Positions 19,375 to 28,310 are shown, counted from the first letter of the stretch. The stretch is DNA of 64,000 nucleotides from an uncultured Lachnospiraceae bacterium (GCA_910587715.1 CAJUMV010000003.1:1-64000); one strand, 5' to 3'. The notes: generated from the letters alone by a model not told the origin. Made by a program: numbers and translations.

Positions 19375-19976
19375 AAGAAATGATGAAAAATACGGGGATT
19401 CTGCTGGCGATCACGCTGATTGCGGGTCTCCTTCTCGGTCTGGTTTACCAAGTGACAAAAGCCCCGATTGCGGAGCAGGAGGCGAAGGCGAAACAGGAGG
19501 CGTGTCAGGAAGTGTTTGCGGATGCGGCGTCCTTCGAGTCGGTAGAGCTTCAGGCGGTGGATGAGAGTACATGGAGCGGCGAGGGTTACGGACAGGAGAG
19601 CGTGGATGAAGTGATGGCGGCAATGGACAGTGCGGGAAGCACGCTCGGCTACGTGATTACGGTTACCACTAAGGAAGGCTACGGCGGCGACATTCAGTTT
19701 ACGATGGGGATTCGCAGCGATGGCACCGTGAACGGCATTTCCTTACTTGCCATCTCCGAGACGGCGGGACTCGGTATGAGAGCCGAAGAAGTCCTGAAAC
19801 CGCAGTTTGCAGGAAAAAATGTGGAAAAATTCGCGTATACGAAGAGCGGCGCGGCGGCGGACAATGAGATTGATGCCATTTCCGGCGCGACCATTACCAC
19901 AAATGCGGTGACCAATGGGGTCAATGCTGGATTATACTATTTCCGGACAGTGTTGGGAGGAGGTGACGGACAATGA
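19371..19976 (+). CDS. rnfG: Rnf complex subunit G (covalent FMN)
   Basis: 201 residues: one N-terminal membrane anchor (GILLAITLIAGLLLGLVYQV) and an extracytoplasmic FMN-binding domain. IDAISGATITTNAV near residue 170 contains the SGATIT motif whose last threonine is flavinylated by ApbE; an apbE gene is at 38251-39300. AETAGLGMRAEE-type residues (SETAGLGMRAEEVLK) are also conserved. Overlaps of 4 bp with rnfD and rnfE indicate translational coupling. Confidence 0.95.
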   Translation: MKEMMKNTGILLAITLIAGLLLGLVYQVTKAPIAEQEAKAKQEACQEVFADAASFESVELQAVDESTWSGEGYGQESVDEVMAAMDSAGSTLGYVITVTTKEGYGGDIQFTMGIRSDGTVNGISLLAISETAGLGMRAEEVLKPQFAGKNVEKFAYTKSGAAADNEIDAISGATITTNAVTNGVNAGLYYFRTVLGGGDGQ

Positions 19977-20728
19977 GTCAGATGGATGAAAAGAATGTAA
20001 AACGGGAAAATCCGGTGACCGAGCGGTTATTAAACGGTATTGTAAAGGAGAACCCGACCTTTGTCCTGATGCTTGGTATGTGTCCGACGTTAGCGGTGAC
20101 TACTTCCGCCATCAACGGGCTGGGTATGGGGCTGACCACCATGGTGGTGCTGGCACTCAGTAACGTATTTATTTCCCTGCTTCGGAATATCATCCCGGAT
20201 AAGGTGAGAATCCCGGCTTTCATCGTGATTATCGCTTCGTTCGTGACGATGGTGGAACTGCTTTTGCAGGGCTTTATCCCCTTCCTCTATGACGCGCTCG
20301 GCATTTACATTCCGCTGATCGTGGTAAACTGTATTATCCTCGGGCGCGCGGAGGCATATGCCTACAAAAATCCCGTGATTCCGTCGCTGTTTGACGGCAT
20401 CGGCATGGGACTCGGCTTTTCCGTGGCGCTGACCTGTATCGGTGCGGTGAGAGAACTTCTGGGTGCAGGGGAGATCTTCGGCATTCACGTGATGCCGGAA
20501 AGCTTCGTGCCGGTGAGCATCTTTATCATGGCGCCGGGCGCATTCTTCGTGCTTGCGCTTCTGACGGCGATCCAGAATAAGGTAAAGATTGCCGGGGAGC
20601 GGAAAGGAAAGGATATGTCAAAGATCCAGTCCGGCTGTGGAAACGACTGTCTGAACTGCGCAGACACAGGCTGTGCGAAACGTCTGATTGACGAAACGAG
20701 GGGAGAGGAGGAGAAGAACAATGCTTAA
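19973..20728 (+). CDS. rnfE: Rnf complex subunit E
   Basis: 251 residues with six predicted membrane helices. NPTFVLMLGMCPTLAVTTSA carries a conserved cysteine of RnfE/NqrD, and YIPLIVVNCIILGRAEAYA carries another. The core resembles its sister RnfA, with which it forms the membrane iron-sulfur core. After the last helix there is a C-terminal extension of about 40 residues containing CGNDCLNCADTGC. The gene overlaps rnfG by 4 bp and rnfA by 8 bp. Confidence 0.95.
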   Translation: MSQMDEKNVKRENPVTERLLNGIVKENPTFVLMLGMCPTLAVTTSAINGLGMGLTTMVVLALSNVFISLLRNIIPDKVRIPAFIVIIASFVTMVELLLQGFIPFLYDALGIYIPLIVVNCIILGRAEAYAYKNPVIPSLFDGIGMGLGFSVALTCIGAVRELLGAGEIFGIHVMPESFVPVSIFIMAPGAFFVLALLTAIQNKVKIAGERKGKDMSKIQSGCGNDCLNCADTGCAKRLIDETRGEEEKNNA

Positions 20729-21299
20729 AGAACTTTTGGTGATTTTGATTGCGTCCTCCCTTGTCAATAATGTGGTGTTAAGCCAGTTTCTGGGGCTGTG
20801 TCCGTTCCTTGGTGTGTCCAAGAAGACGGAGACGGCCACAGGCATGGGCGTGGCGGTTATTTTTGTTATCACGCTTGCCTCGGCGGTGGCAGGAGCGATC
20901 TACCAGTTCATCCTGCAGCCTTTTCATATCGAATATTTGCAGACCATTGTGTTTATTCTGGTCATCGCGGCGCTTGTGCAGTTTGTGGAAATGTTTTTAA
21001 AGAAGTTCATTCCGGGGCTGTATCAGTCGCTGGGTGTGTATCTGCCCCTGATTACCACCAACTGCGCGGTGCTTGGTGTGGCGCTGACCAACGTACAGAA
21101 GAATTATGGGATACTGACCGGAATAGTCAACGGTTTTGCGACGGCAGCCGGTTTCACCATTTCCATCATTATTCTGGCGGGAATCAGGGAGAAGCTTAAG
21201 TATAATGATATACCGGAATCCTTTCAGGGGATGCCGATCGTGCTGGTGACGGCGGGGCTGATGGCGATTGCGTTCTGCGGATTTTCGGGATTACTCTAA
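20721..21299 (+). CDS. rnfA: Rnf complex subunit A
   Basis: 192 residues from the ATG at 20721, which follows GGAGAGGAGGAG and overlaps the end of rnfE. Six membrane helices. VVLSQFLGLCPFLGVSKK and YLPLITTNCAVLGVAL contain the conserved cysteines. It pairs with RnfE as an inverted-topology partner in the membrane core. RnfB follows 13 bp downstream. Confidence 0.95.
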   Translation: MLKELLVILIASSLVNNVVLSQFLGLCPFLGVSKKTETATGMGVAVIFVITLASAVAGAIYQFILQPFHIEYLQTIVFILVIAALVQFVEMFLKKFIPGLYQSLGVYLPLITTNCAVLGVALTNVQKNYGILTGIVNGFATAAGFTISIIILAGIREKLKYNDIPESFQGMPIVLVTAGLMAIAFCGFSGLL

Positions 21300-21312
21300 G
21301 GGGGACGAAGGT

Positions 21313-22104
21313 ATGGATATAGCGGGAATTTTAATGGCTACGGGGATTGTGGGAGCGGTCGGCTTATTCGTCGGTTTGTTCCTCGGCGTGGCCGGTATCA
21401 AGTTTAAGGTAGATGTGGATGAGAGGGAGGAGGCTATCTTAGGCGTCCTTCCGGGAAATAACTGCGGCGGCTGCGGCTACGCGGGCTGTTCCGGGCTGGC
21501 GGCTGCGATTGTAAAGGGAGAGGCACCCACAAACGCCTGCCCCGTGGGTGGCGAGAAAGTGGGCGCGCAGGTGGCGCAGATCATGGGCGTGGAAGCCGGC
21601 GAGAGCGTGCGCATGGTGGCCTTTGTGAAATGTCGCGGCGATAAAGAGCGCACCCGCACGGATTATGATTATACGGGCGTAGAGGACTGCGCCATGGTGG
21701 CCTTTGTGCCAAACGGCGGGCCGAAAGCGTGTAACGATGGGTGTCTCGGTTTTGGAAGCTGTGTGAAGGCTTGTCCTTTCGACGCGATTCATGTGGTAAA
21801 CGGCGTTGCTGTGGTGGATAAGGAAGCGTGCAAGGCGTGCGGCAAGTGTGTGGCGGCGTGCCCGAAGCATCTGATCGAGCTGATTCCCTACGACGCGAAA
21901 CATGTGGTGGCATGCAGTTCGAAGGAGAAAGGTCCTGTGACCATGAAGGCATGCGACGTGGGCTGTATCGCCTGTCAGCTGTGCAAGAAGAACTGTCCGG
22001 CGGACGCGATTGTGATTGAGGATTTCCACGCGATTATCGATCAGGAGAAATGTACCGGGTGCGGGACATGTAAGGAGAAGTGCCCGAAGAAGGTCATCGT
22101 ATAG
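21313..22104 (+). CDS. rnfB: Rnf complex subunit B (ferredoxin-interacting)
   Basis: 263 residues from the ATG at 21313. One N-terminal membrane anchor is followed by the NNCGGCGYAGC cluster motif and then ferredoxin-type sets: CLGFGSCVKACPFDA, CKACGKCVAACPKHL, CIACQLCKKNCPADA and CTGCGTCKEKCPKKV. It accepts electrons from reduced ferredoxin. Last gene of the rnf operon; no terminator separates it from the kinase gene 19 bp downstream, so read-through into the kinase cluster is possible. Confidence 0.95.
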   Translation: MDIAGILMATGIVGAVGLFVGLFLGVAGIKFKVDVDEREEAILGVLPGNNCGGCGYAGCSGLAAAIVKGEAPTNACPVGGEKVGAQVAQIMGVEAGESVRMVAFVKCRGDKERTRTDYDYTGVEDCAMVAFVPNGGPKACNDGCLGFGSCVKACPFDAIHVVNGVAVVDKEACKACGKCVAACPKHLIELIPYDAKHVVACSSKEKGPVTMKACDVGCIACQLCKKNCPADAIVIEDFHAIIDQEKCTGCGTCKEKCPKKVIV

Positions 22105-22123
22105 AAAATGGGGGAACGGCAAC

Positions 22124-23431
22124 ATGGATGGACAGTTGAAGGGCGGGACGATACTCACTTCTGAGAGTGGTAACAAATATACGGTGAAACAGCTGCTTGG
22201 CGCCGGCGGGCAGGGGGAAGTGTATTCGGTGGAGTCCGAAAATAAGCTGTATGCCTTGAAATGGTATTATAAGAATACCGCCACCAAAAACCAGAAGGAA
22301 ATTCTGGATAATCTGATCCAGAGCGGCGCGCCGGACGACTCTTTCCTGTGGCCGCAGGATATGATTTTCCGTGCTTTCGGGGAATCCTTCGGTTATATCA
22401 TGCCGCTTCGCCCGAAGAATTACCGGAGCATTGTGGATATGATGAAGCGAAAGGCGGAGCCTTCTTTTTACTGCCTGTGCAGAGCCGCTTATCATCTGAC
22501 CAGAGGATATAACGCGCTGCACGGGAAGGGTTACAGCTACCGGGATATTTCTTTCGGCAATGTCTTTTTTGACCCTGATACGGGCGACGTTCTGATCTGC
22601 GATAACGATAATGTTTCCTATAACGGCGCGAAGACGGGGGTGTACGGCACGCCCCGCTTTATGGCACCCGAAATTGTAATAGGAAAAGCGAAACCGTCTC
22701 GAAATACGGATCTCTTTTCCCTTGCGGTGCTGCTCTTTTATATGTTTATGTTAAATCATCCCTTGGAGGGCAGGAGAGAAGCGAGGATTAAATGTATGGA
22801 TATTCATGCCATGAATATGCTGTACGGGACCGACCCGCTGTTTATCTTTGACCCGGACAACAAGGACAACAGACCCCTTGCGGGCTATCAGGACAATGCG
22901 CTCATCTTCTGGGAGCTGTATCCGCAGCAGCTGCGTGATCTGTTTACCACCTCTTTTACCGTGGGACTTACGCAGCCAAACCGCCGGATTACGGAAGGTA
23001 AGTGGATGGAAACTTTTGCGAATTTGATGTCCGGCATTATGCCCTGTCCAAACTGCGGCAGCGAGGTGTTTTATGACGCGCGAAAGGAAGCGGACGGCGT
23101 GGCGCACATCTGCTGGGGATGTCAGAATGCGGTTCCCGTGCCGCCTAAGCTCGTAATCGGAAAGAACGTCGTGCTGTTATTGTCGAATACAAAGCTGTAT
23201 CAACACCATATTGAGGGAAATTATGATATGGACAAGGTTGTCGGCGAAGTGGTACAAAATCCCAACAACCCGAAGCAGTGGGGAATCAGGAACCTGTCCG
23301 GTGATAATTGGACATACAGTAAGGCGGATGGCACGCAGGTTCCCGTGCCGCAGGGACGTTCTGCGGCGATTGTCAGGGATGCGAAGATTGATTTCGGGCA
23401 GATGACGGGAGAATTTCATGGAGGAGCATGA
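22124..23431 (+). CDS. Serine/threonine protein kinase with C-terminal zinc ribbon (TerY-associated type)
   Basis: 435 residues from the ATG at 22124. Kinase domain about residues 18-300: glycine loop GAGGQGEVY, ATP-binding Lys46 in YALKWYY, catalytic loop YRDISFGNVFFD (Asp141, with Tyr replacing the usual His of HRD), and ICDNDN in place of DFG. The activation segment YGTPRFMAPEIVIG is intact, so activity is likely. CPNCGSEVFYD and CWGCQN then form a zinc ribbon near residue 310, followed by a beta-rich C-terminal domain. No membrane segment. First gene of a kinase-LRR-VWA-PP2C-zinc ribbon cluster; it overlaps the next gene by 4 bp. Confidence 0.85.
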   Translation: MDGQLKGGTILTSESGNKYTVKQLLGAGGQGEVYSVESENKLYALKWYYKNTATKNQKEILDNLIQSGAPDDSFLWPQDMIFRAFGESFGYIMPLRPKNYRSIVDMMKRKAEPSFYCLCRAAYHLTRGYNALHGKGYSYRDISFGNVFFDPDTGDVLICDNDNVSYNGAKTGVYGTPRFMAPEIVIGKAKPSRNTDLFSLAVLLFYMFMLNHPLEGRREARIKCMDIHAMNMLYGTDPLFIFDPDNKDNRPLAGYQDNALIFWELYPQQLRDLFTTSFTVGLTQPNRRITEGKWMETFANLMSGIMPCPNCGSEVFYDARKEADGVAHICWGCQNAVPVPPKLVIGKNVVLLLSNTKLYQHHIEGNYDMDKVVGEVVQNPNNPKQWGIRNLSGDNWTYSKADGTQVPVPQGRSAAIVRDAKIDFGQMTGEFHGGA

Positions 23432-24624
23432 GGGCAGGCATGGACGATGATAAGGTTTTAGCTGGCTTGATACAGGATTATCCCGATGCGCTTTCGGACA
23501 GAAAGAGACTGCAGGCTCTTCTTTTGGATTTGTTTCCGCAGGACAGGCGGAAAAGGAATCTTTTACTGATTGTGTTTGACGACGGCATTGTTGGTGAGAT
23601 GCAAAGCCTGAAGCAGATGGATCATATGACGCGGCATCGTTTTGTCAGGTCTATTGAGCAGGGATATGATATTCGGACGAAAAGCGCAGAGTCTGCGGTT
23701 ATGTTATGGGCAAGGGCAATGGGGCTTTCCATGGGCGGGAACGACGACCAGGAAGATGGGACGAGCGCTCCTGCACGCGCGCAGGAACCGTCTCCCTCTC
23801 CCAAAAAGGAGTGGGCGCCCTGTGAGAGCGAGAGTCTGTATGAATACGAAGAAACGTCAAGAGGACTGCGTATTATCAAGTATGTGGATTTTGATGAGCC
23901 GGTGGTGGTGATTCCCAATATCATTGAGGGGAAAAAAGTGATTGCGGTCGGCAATTACGCTTTCAAGGGCTGCGTGGGCATTGAGAAGGTCATTGTCTCC
24001 GAGGGCATAGAGATTCTGGGAAACGGCGCGTTTTTAAATTGTAAGGGACTTAAAGAGGTATCGCTGCCGACATCTTTGCGGGGTATCGGCGGTACGGACG
24101 CGGCAGGCTGTCCAAAGATCTTAGGAAGCGAGATTAAATATGAGGGCGCTTTTGAGTACAGCGGGCTTAAGTCCGTTACGGTGCCGGACAGCGTGAAATA
24201 TGTCGGTGAGAACAGCTTTGCCGGCTGCGGGCAGCTAGTGCGGGTCGTGTTGCCGGATAAGCTGAAGGAAATCCGGGAAAATACATTCCGCTGGTGCAAA
24301 AGCCTGCGGGAAGTGGTGTTTCCGCGGGAACTGTATGTGGTCCGGATATCCGCCTTTGAAGGCTGTGATACTCTGCAGACGGTGGACATTCCGGAAGGCG
24401 TGACAGCCATTGAGGAAGGCGCCTTTGCGGGCTGTAAAAGTCTGGAACATATTTATATACCGGATTCCGTGGTGGAAATCGGCGGCGGAAAAGGGACGGG
24501 CTTTTTAAAAACGTTCGGGGAAGCCGACGAGCGGCATGAGAACTTTACCATTCGTTGTAATCTTGGTTCTTATGCCATGCAGTATGCGAGGGCACAGCAG
24601 ATAAAATGTGTTAGGGCAGAGTGA
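23428..24624 (+). CDS. Cytoplasmic BspA-type leucine-rich repeat (LRR_5) protein
   Basis: 398 residues. The N-terminal 110 residues are a helical domain (LIQDYPDALSDRKRLQALLLDLFP) without a name I can assign; similar segments precede repeats in other clostridial proteins. A Pro/Ser-rich linker follows, then about seven BspA-like repeats (residues 165-370) of the type AFKGCVGIEKVIVSEGIEILGNGA. No signal peptide, so it probably works in the cytoplasm as a scaffold or kinase substrate. Starts in an ATGA overlap with the kinase gene; the ATG at 23440 is an alternative. Confidence 0.78.
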   Translation: MRAGMDDDKVLAGLIQDYPDALSDRKRLQALLLDLFPQDRRKRNLLLIVFDDGIVGEMQSLKQMDHMTRHRFVRSIEQGYDIRTKSAESAVMLWARAMGLSMGGNDDQEDGTSAPARAQEPSPSPKKEWAPCESESLYEYEETSRGLRIIKYVDFDEPVVVIPNIIEGKKVIAVGNYAFKGCVGIEKVIVSEGIEILGNGAFLNCKGLKEVSLPTSLRGIGGTDAAGCPKILGSEIKYEGAFEYSGLKSVTVPDSVKYVGENSFAGCGQLVRVVLPDKLKEIRENTFRWCKSLREVVFPRELYVVRISAFEGCDTLQTVDIPEGVTAIEEGAFAGCKSLEHIYIPDSVVEIGGGKGTGFLKTFGEADERHENFTIRCNLGSYAMQYARAQQIKCVRAE

Positions 24625-24645
24625 GAGAAGGAGGGGTAATAGATT

Positions 24646-25359
24646 ATGGGAGAAATGAAAAGACCGGGGGGAGAGCTGGCGAGCAGACCGCTTCACTTTT
24701 TTTGGATCGTGGACTGTTCCGGATCCATGTACGGAGAGAAGATCGGCACGGTGAATCATGCTATCCAGTCCACCATACCGGAGATGGTGTCTGCGGCGGA
24801 GAATAATCCGAACGCGCAGCTGATGATACGGACGTTGAAATTTTCCACAGGGGCGTCCTGGGTGACGACCAATCCGGTCAATGTGGAAGATTTCGCTTGG
24901 GACGATTTGGAAGCCGTGGGTGTGACCGATCTCGGTAAGGCGTTTGAGCTTCTGGCGGCGCAGCTTACGATTCCGCCCATGTCGGACAGAGCGCTTCCGC
25001 CTGTGCTCGTGCTTTTGTCAGACGGACAGCCGACGGACGACTACAAAAAGTCATTGGCGGATCTAAAGAAGCTGCCTTGGGGCAAGAAGGCGGTCAAGAT
25101 TGCCATTTCTATCGGGCAGGATGCGGACGACGCCGTTTTAGAGGAGTTTACGGGGAATAAGGAACTGGTGCTGCAGGCGAACAACGCGGCGGCTCTCACC
25201 AAGATGATCAAGTGGGCGTCCACGGCGGCGTCTCTCGTCTCCGCGCCGGCAAGTATCGCGGCGGATGCGGCGGCGCAGGACGGCGATGCGCCTGTCATTG
25301 TCGATATGGGCGGCAGGATTCCCGATTTGGATGATATTCAGGAAGGGGACGTCTGGTAA
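24646..25359 (+). CDS. TerY-like von Willebrand factor A domain protein
   Basis: 237 residues. A VWA fold with an intact MIDAS metal site: DCSGSM (DxSxS) near residue 24, the conserved threonine in GVTDLGKA near 93, and LLSDGQPTDD near 125. TerY-type VWA proteins act in the cytoplasm with a kinase and a PP2C phosphatase in stress-linked phospho-signalling. Here the TerY-C zinc domain, often fused at the C terminus, is a separate gene at 26252. AAGGAGGGG site. It lies between the LRR and phosphatase genes. Confidence 0.85.
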   Translation: MGEMKRPGGELASRPLHFFWIVDCSGSMYGEKIGTVNHAIQSTIPEMVSAAENNPNAQLMIRTLKFSTGASWVTTNPVNVEDFAWDDLEAVGVTDLGKAFELLAAQLTIPPMSDRALPPVLVLLSDGQPTDDYKKSLADLKKLPWGKKAVKIAISIGQDADDAVLEEFTGNKELVLQANNAAALTKMIKWASTAASLVSAPASIAADAAAQDGDAPVIVDMGGRIPDLDDIQEGDVW

Positions 25360-25362
25360 CCT

Positions 25363-26178
25363 ATGATACAAGTATTTGGCGCGTCGGTGCAGGGAGCGTC
25401 CCATGTGCGGAGCGGAAGGGAGTGTCAGGACAGTCTGAAAAAAGGAATCACGGATTCCGGCGCGGTAATTCTGGCGGTGGCGGACGGTCACGGGAGCGAT
25501 GCCTGCCCTTACAGCAAGACAGGCTCCTTTACAGCCGTCAATGTCTTTTGCAAAATCATGGGTGATTATCTGGAGACTTATGCCGGACAGTCAGAAACGC
25601 TCTTTACGTTTTTGAAGCGGGAGGGTGATACCAAGATTGCGCAGGAAATCGACGCCGAGTGGAAACGGAGAATCCTGCGGCTTCATAGCAAATGTAAACG
25701 GGAAATTCCTGTGGGCGCGGACGGCGGAAAAGACAGGGAAGCGATTTATAAACTTTACGGGAGCACACTTCTGGGGCTCGTTATTACGGAAGTGTTTCTC
25801 TTTGCTTTTCAGCTCGGTGACGGGGATATCATGAAAGTGTCGGAGAACGGGGTATACCATGTGATTGAGCCGGATAAGATTCTCGGTACGGAAACGCACT
25901 CGCTCAGCAAGGCGGAATCGTGGAAGAAAGCTATCACATTGATTCGGAAGCGGGAAGAGAACGAAAAAGAACCCGTTATGTTTATGCTTTCCTCGGACGG
26001 ACTTTCCAACAGCTATAAAGATGACGAAGCGTTTAAAAAGACCTGCACAGATTATTATGTTCTGCTGAAAGAACACGGGGTAAAAGCGGTGTCCGGGCTG
26101 CTGAAAACATGGCTGCAGGAGACGAGCGAAATGGGGTGCGGTGACGATATCACGGCGCTGTTTGCATATGATATGTGA
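25363..26178 (+). CDS. PP2C-type protein phosphatase
   Basis: 271 residues. VADGHGSDACPYSKTGS holds the metal-binding DGHG aspartate; QLGDGDIM carries the central PP2C GDG motif; MLSSDGLSNSYKDDE carries the SDG motif; and GCGDDITALFAYD near the C terminus holds the last metal aspartates. It presumably reverses phosphorylation by the kinase at 22124. 3 bp after the VWA gene, so one operon. No membrane or sensor domain is attached. Confidence 0.88.
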   Translation: MIQVFGASVQGASHVRSGRECQDSLKKGITDSGAVILAVADGHGSDACPYSKTGSFTAVNVFCKIMGDYLETYAGQSETLFTFLKREGDTKIAQEIDAEWKRRILRLHSKCKREIPVGADGGKDREAIYKLYGSTLLGLVITEVFLFAFQLGDGDIMKVSENGVYHVIEPDKILGTETHSLSKAESWKKAITLIRKREENEKEPVMFMLSSDGLSNSYKDDEAFKKTCTDYYVLLKEHGVKAVSGLLKTWLQETSEMGCGDDITALFAYDM

Positions 26179-26251
26179 TTGCGAAACGCGGCGCGGATAA
26201 CGAGCAAACATCAATTTGTATAGGAGATGGAAAGGAGCGGAGGCGATAAGA

Positions 26252-26623
26252 GTGAAAAATCATGCGGAGAAAATGATGGAAGCGCGCATTGCCCTCTGTA
26301 AGTGCAAAGAAGGCGGAAACATATACGGCGTCCGCTTCGAGAAAACGGGGGACGGATGGAAATATACATGGGCGTTTCCCGTAAAGGAAGCGGCGGCGAA
26401 GCGGGAACACTATGACGAGACAAAAATTGTCGGACAGATTTTTCCGGACAATGAGTATCCTGGCTGCCCTTATTGCAGGACGAAGGATTTCGTGGTCTGC
26501 AACTGTGGGAAACTGAACTGCCATAACGGGAATGACACCCATTTTACCTGTAACTGGTGCGGGCTGACGGGGACGCTTGGCAGCTATGACGGGGCGGGAT
26601 TTGGGTCCGGCGGGGATATATAA
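26252..26623 (+). CDS. Stand-alone TerY-C-like zinc ribbon protein
   Basis: 123 residues from the GTG at 26252, which has a CGGAGG site 7-8 bp upstream. The first half reads ALCKCKEGGNIYGVRFEKTGDGW; the second half has cysteine pairs CPYCRT, CNCGKLNC and CNWCG with a His between, typical of the TerY-C metal-binding domain. It ends in a Gly-rich tail. It closes the kinase/PP2C/VWA cluster, 73 bp after the phosphatase gene, and likely docks onto the VWA protein. Confidence 0.72.
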   Translation: MKNHAEKMMEARIALCKCKEGGNIYGVRFEKTGDGWKYTWAFPVKEAAAKREHYDETKIVGQIFPDNEYPGCPYCRTKDFVVCNCGKLNCHNGNDTHFTCNWCGLTGTLGSYDGAGFGSGGDI

Positions 26624-26704
26624 TATTCCGACAGAATACAGATGGAGCAGAATTTGATGTTCGGTGATTTTGGAATAGCGGTGAAGAAAGGAGCTTAGAA
26701 CGGA

Positions 26705-27730
26705 ATGCAGACAGTGAAACTTGGCAAGACAGGGATTGAGACGAATAAGAACGCGTTCGGCGCGCTGCCGATCCAGCGTATTTCGGACGGGGATGCGGTA
26801 AAGCTTTTGAGGAAGGCGTATGATAACGGTATGACCTTTTTTGATACGGCGCGGGCTTACTCGGACAGCGAGCATAAGGTAGGGCTGGCATTTGAAGGAA
26901 TGCGAGAGAAAGTGATTATCGCCACCAAGACGGGAGCGCAGAATGCGGAAGGGTTCTGGAAGGACTTGGAGACCAGCCTGTCCAATCTGAAAACAGATTA
27001 TATTGATATTTACCAGTTCCACAATCCGGCTTTCTGCCCGAAGCCGGGGGATGAGAGCGGGCTGTACGACGCGGCTTTACAGGCGAAGGAGCAGGGGAAG
27101 ATAAAGCATATCGGCATTACGAACCATCGTCTCACAGTGGCGCATGAGGCTATTGACAGCGGACTTTACGAGACACTGCAGTTTCCTTTCTGTTATCTGG
27201 CGACGGATAAGGATGTGGAGCTGGTGGAGAAATGTAAGGCGGCGGACATGGGATTTATCGCCATGAAAGCGCTTTCCGGCGGTCTTATTACGAACTCCGC
27301 GGCGGCTTATGCGTATCTGGCGCAGTATGACAATGTACTGCCCATCTGGGGCGTACAGCGGGAGGCGGAGCTTGACGAGTTTCTCTCTTACATAGATAAC
27401 CCGCCCGCTATGACGGAGGAAATTAAGGCGCTGATTGAAAAGGACAGGGCGGAGCTTCTGGGTGAGTTCTGCCGGGGCTGCGGGTACTGTATGCCCTGTC
27501 CGGCGGGGATTGAGATCAGCATGTGTGCGAGAATGTCATTGCTCCTTCGCAGAGCGCCTTCCGCTGACTTTTTGGGAGATCTATGGCAGGAGAAGATGGG
27601 TAAGATTGAGGAATGCCTGCACTGCAACCAGTGTAAGGGCAAGTGTCCTTACAGTCTGGACACCCCTTCGCTTCTTGCGAAGAATCTGGAGGATTACAAG
27701 AATGTGCTGGCGGGGAAGGTCAGTGTATAG
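26705..27730 (+). CDS. Aldo/keto reductase with C-terminal 4Fe-4S ferredoxin domain
   Basis: 341 residues. AKR barrel with catalytic Asp and Tyr in FFDTARAYSDSEHKVG, Lys in VIIATKT and His in IDIYQFHNP. After residue 255 come CRGCGYCMPCP and CLHCNQCKGKCP, ligand sets for iron-sulfur clusters. Such fusions are common in anaerobes, and their substrates are mostly unknown. AAAGGAG site upstream. Its stop overlaps a small membrane-protein gene. Confidence 0.88.
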   Translation: MQTVKLGKTGIETNKNAFGALPIQRISDGDAVKLLRKAYDNGMTFFDTARAYSDSEHKVGLAFEGMREKVIIATKTGAQNAEGFWKDLETSLSNLKTDYIDIYQFHNPAFCPKPGDESGLYDAALQAKEQGKIKHIGITNHRLTVAHEAIDSGLYETLQFPFCYLATDKDVELVEKCKAADMGFIAMKALSGGLITNSAAAYAYLAQYDNVLPIWGVQREAELDEFLSYIDNPPAMTEEIKALIEKDRAELLGEFCRGCGYCMPCPAGIEISMCARMSLLLRRAPSADFLGDLWQEKMGKIEECLHCNQCKGKCPYSLDTPSLLAKNLEDYKNVLAGKVSV

Positions 27731-28292
27731 GAGACGACAGACTGGAAAGATACTCAGCGCAACAGTTCTTGTGCTGGGTGTCTTGTTTTTCGTGCTGGTC
27801 GTGGACAGTCTGGCTTTCTGTGGCATGAAGTATGTGTTCCACCTGGATTTTTCGCAGGATTACCGGCAGGTGGATGAAATAGGGCAGCTGCGGTTTTGGG
27901 ATAGATGGGGCGGAAAGGTTTACATAAGATATTCTTTCGGTCTGCGTCCCATAGAAAAGCGGGAGGATGTGCCGGAGCCGGAAAAATCGGCGTTTTTCTG
28001 GCTGGATGCGGGTGTTTATGACGTTATGGACTCTGGGGAACTTGTCGCATGGTATGACTGGAAAGAGGATGCAGTCTTTGTCGGAAATGCCCGGGGCGAG
28101 ATTCAGAAAACCTTTGATGTGATCTATGACGTGGAGAAACTTGCGTTCTCGCCGGACGGCAGATATCTGCTCGTCTATGAGATTGATTACAGGGGAGAGA
28201 TCACGGATGACGAATATTGTTATTACCGGGTGATTGATCTGGAGGATGGGGTACAGTACACGGTTTACGGCGGGTATCGGGAGTGGTTTTGA
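27723..28292 (+). CDS. Membrane-anchored protein of unknown function
   Basis: 189 residues if read from the GTG at 27723, overlapping the end of the reductase gene by 8 bp. I do not recognise it. One N-terminal membrane segment (ILSATVLVLGVLFFVLVVDSLAF) leads to a soluble, probably extracytoplasmic domain rich in aromatic and acidic residues. LAFSPDGRYLLVYEID resembles a single beta-propeller blade, too short for a full propeller. The reading frame stays open and its codon use is like its neighbours, so it is likely real. Confidence 0.6.
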   Translation: MYRRRQTGKILSATVLVLGVLFFVLVVDSLAFCGMKYVFHLDFSQDYRQVDEIGQLRFWDRWGGKVYIRYSFGLRPIEKREDVPEPEKSAFFWLDAGVYDVMDSGELVAWYDWKEDAVFVGNARGEIQKTFDVIYDVEKLAFSPDGRYLLVYEIDYRGEITDDEYCYYRVIDLEDGVQYTVYGGYREWF

Positions 28293-28310
28293 GTGTACTG
28301 GGAGGAGTAG

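Noticed and set aside
22016..22123. N-terminal extension of the kinase into rnfB
   Set aside because: The added residues are basic and read from rnfB codons in another frame; the ATG at 22124 begins the recognisable domain.
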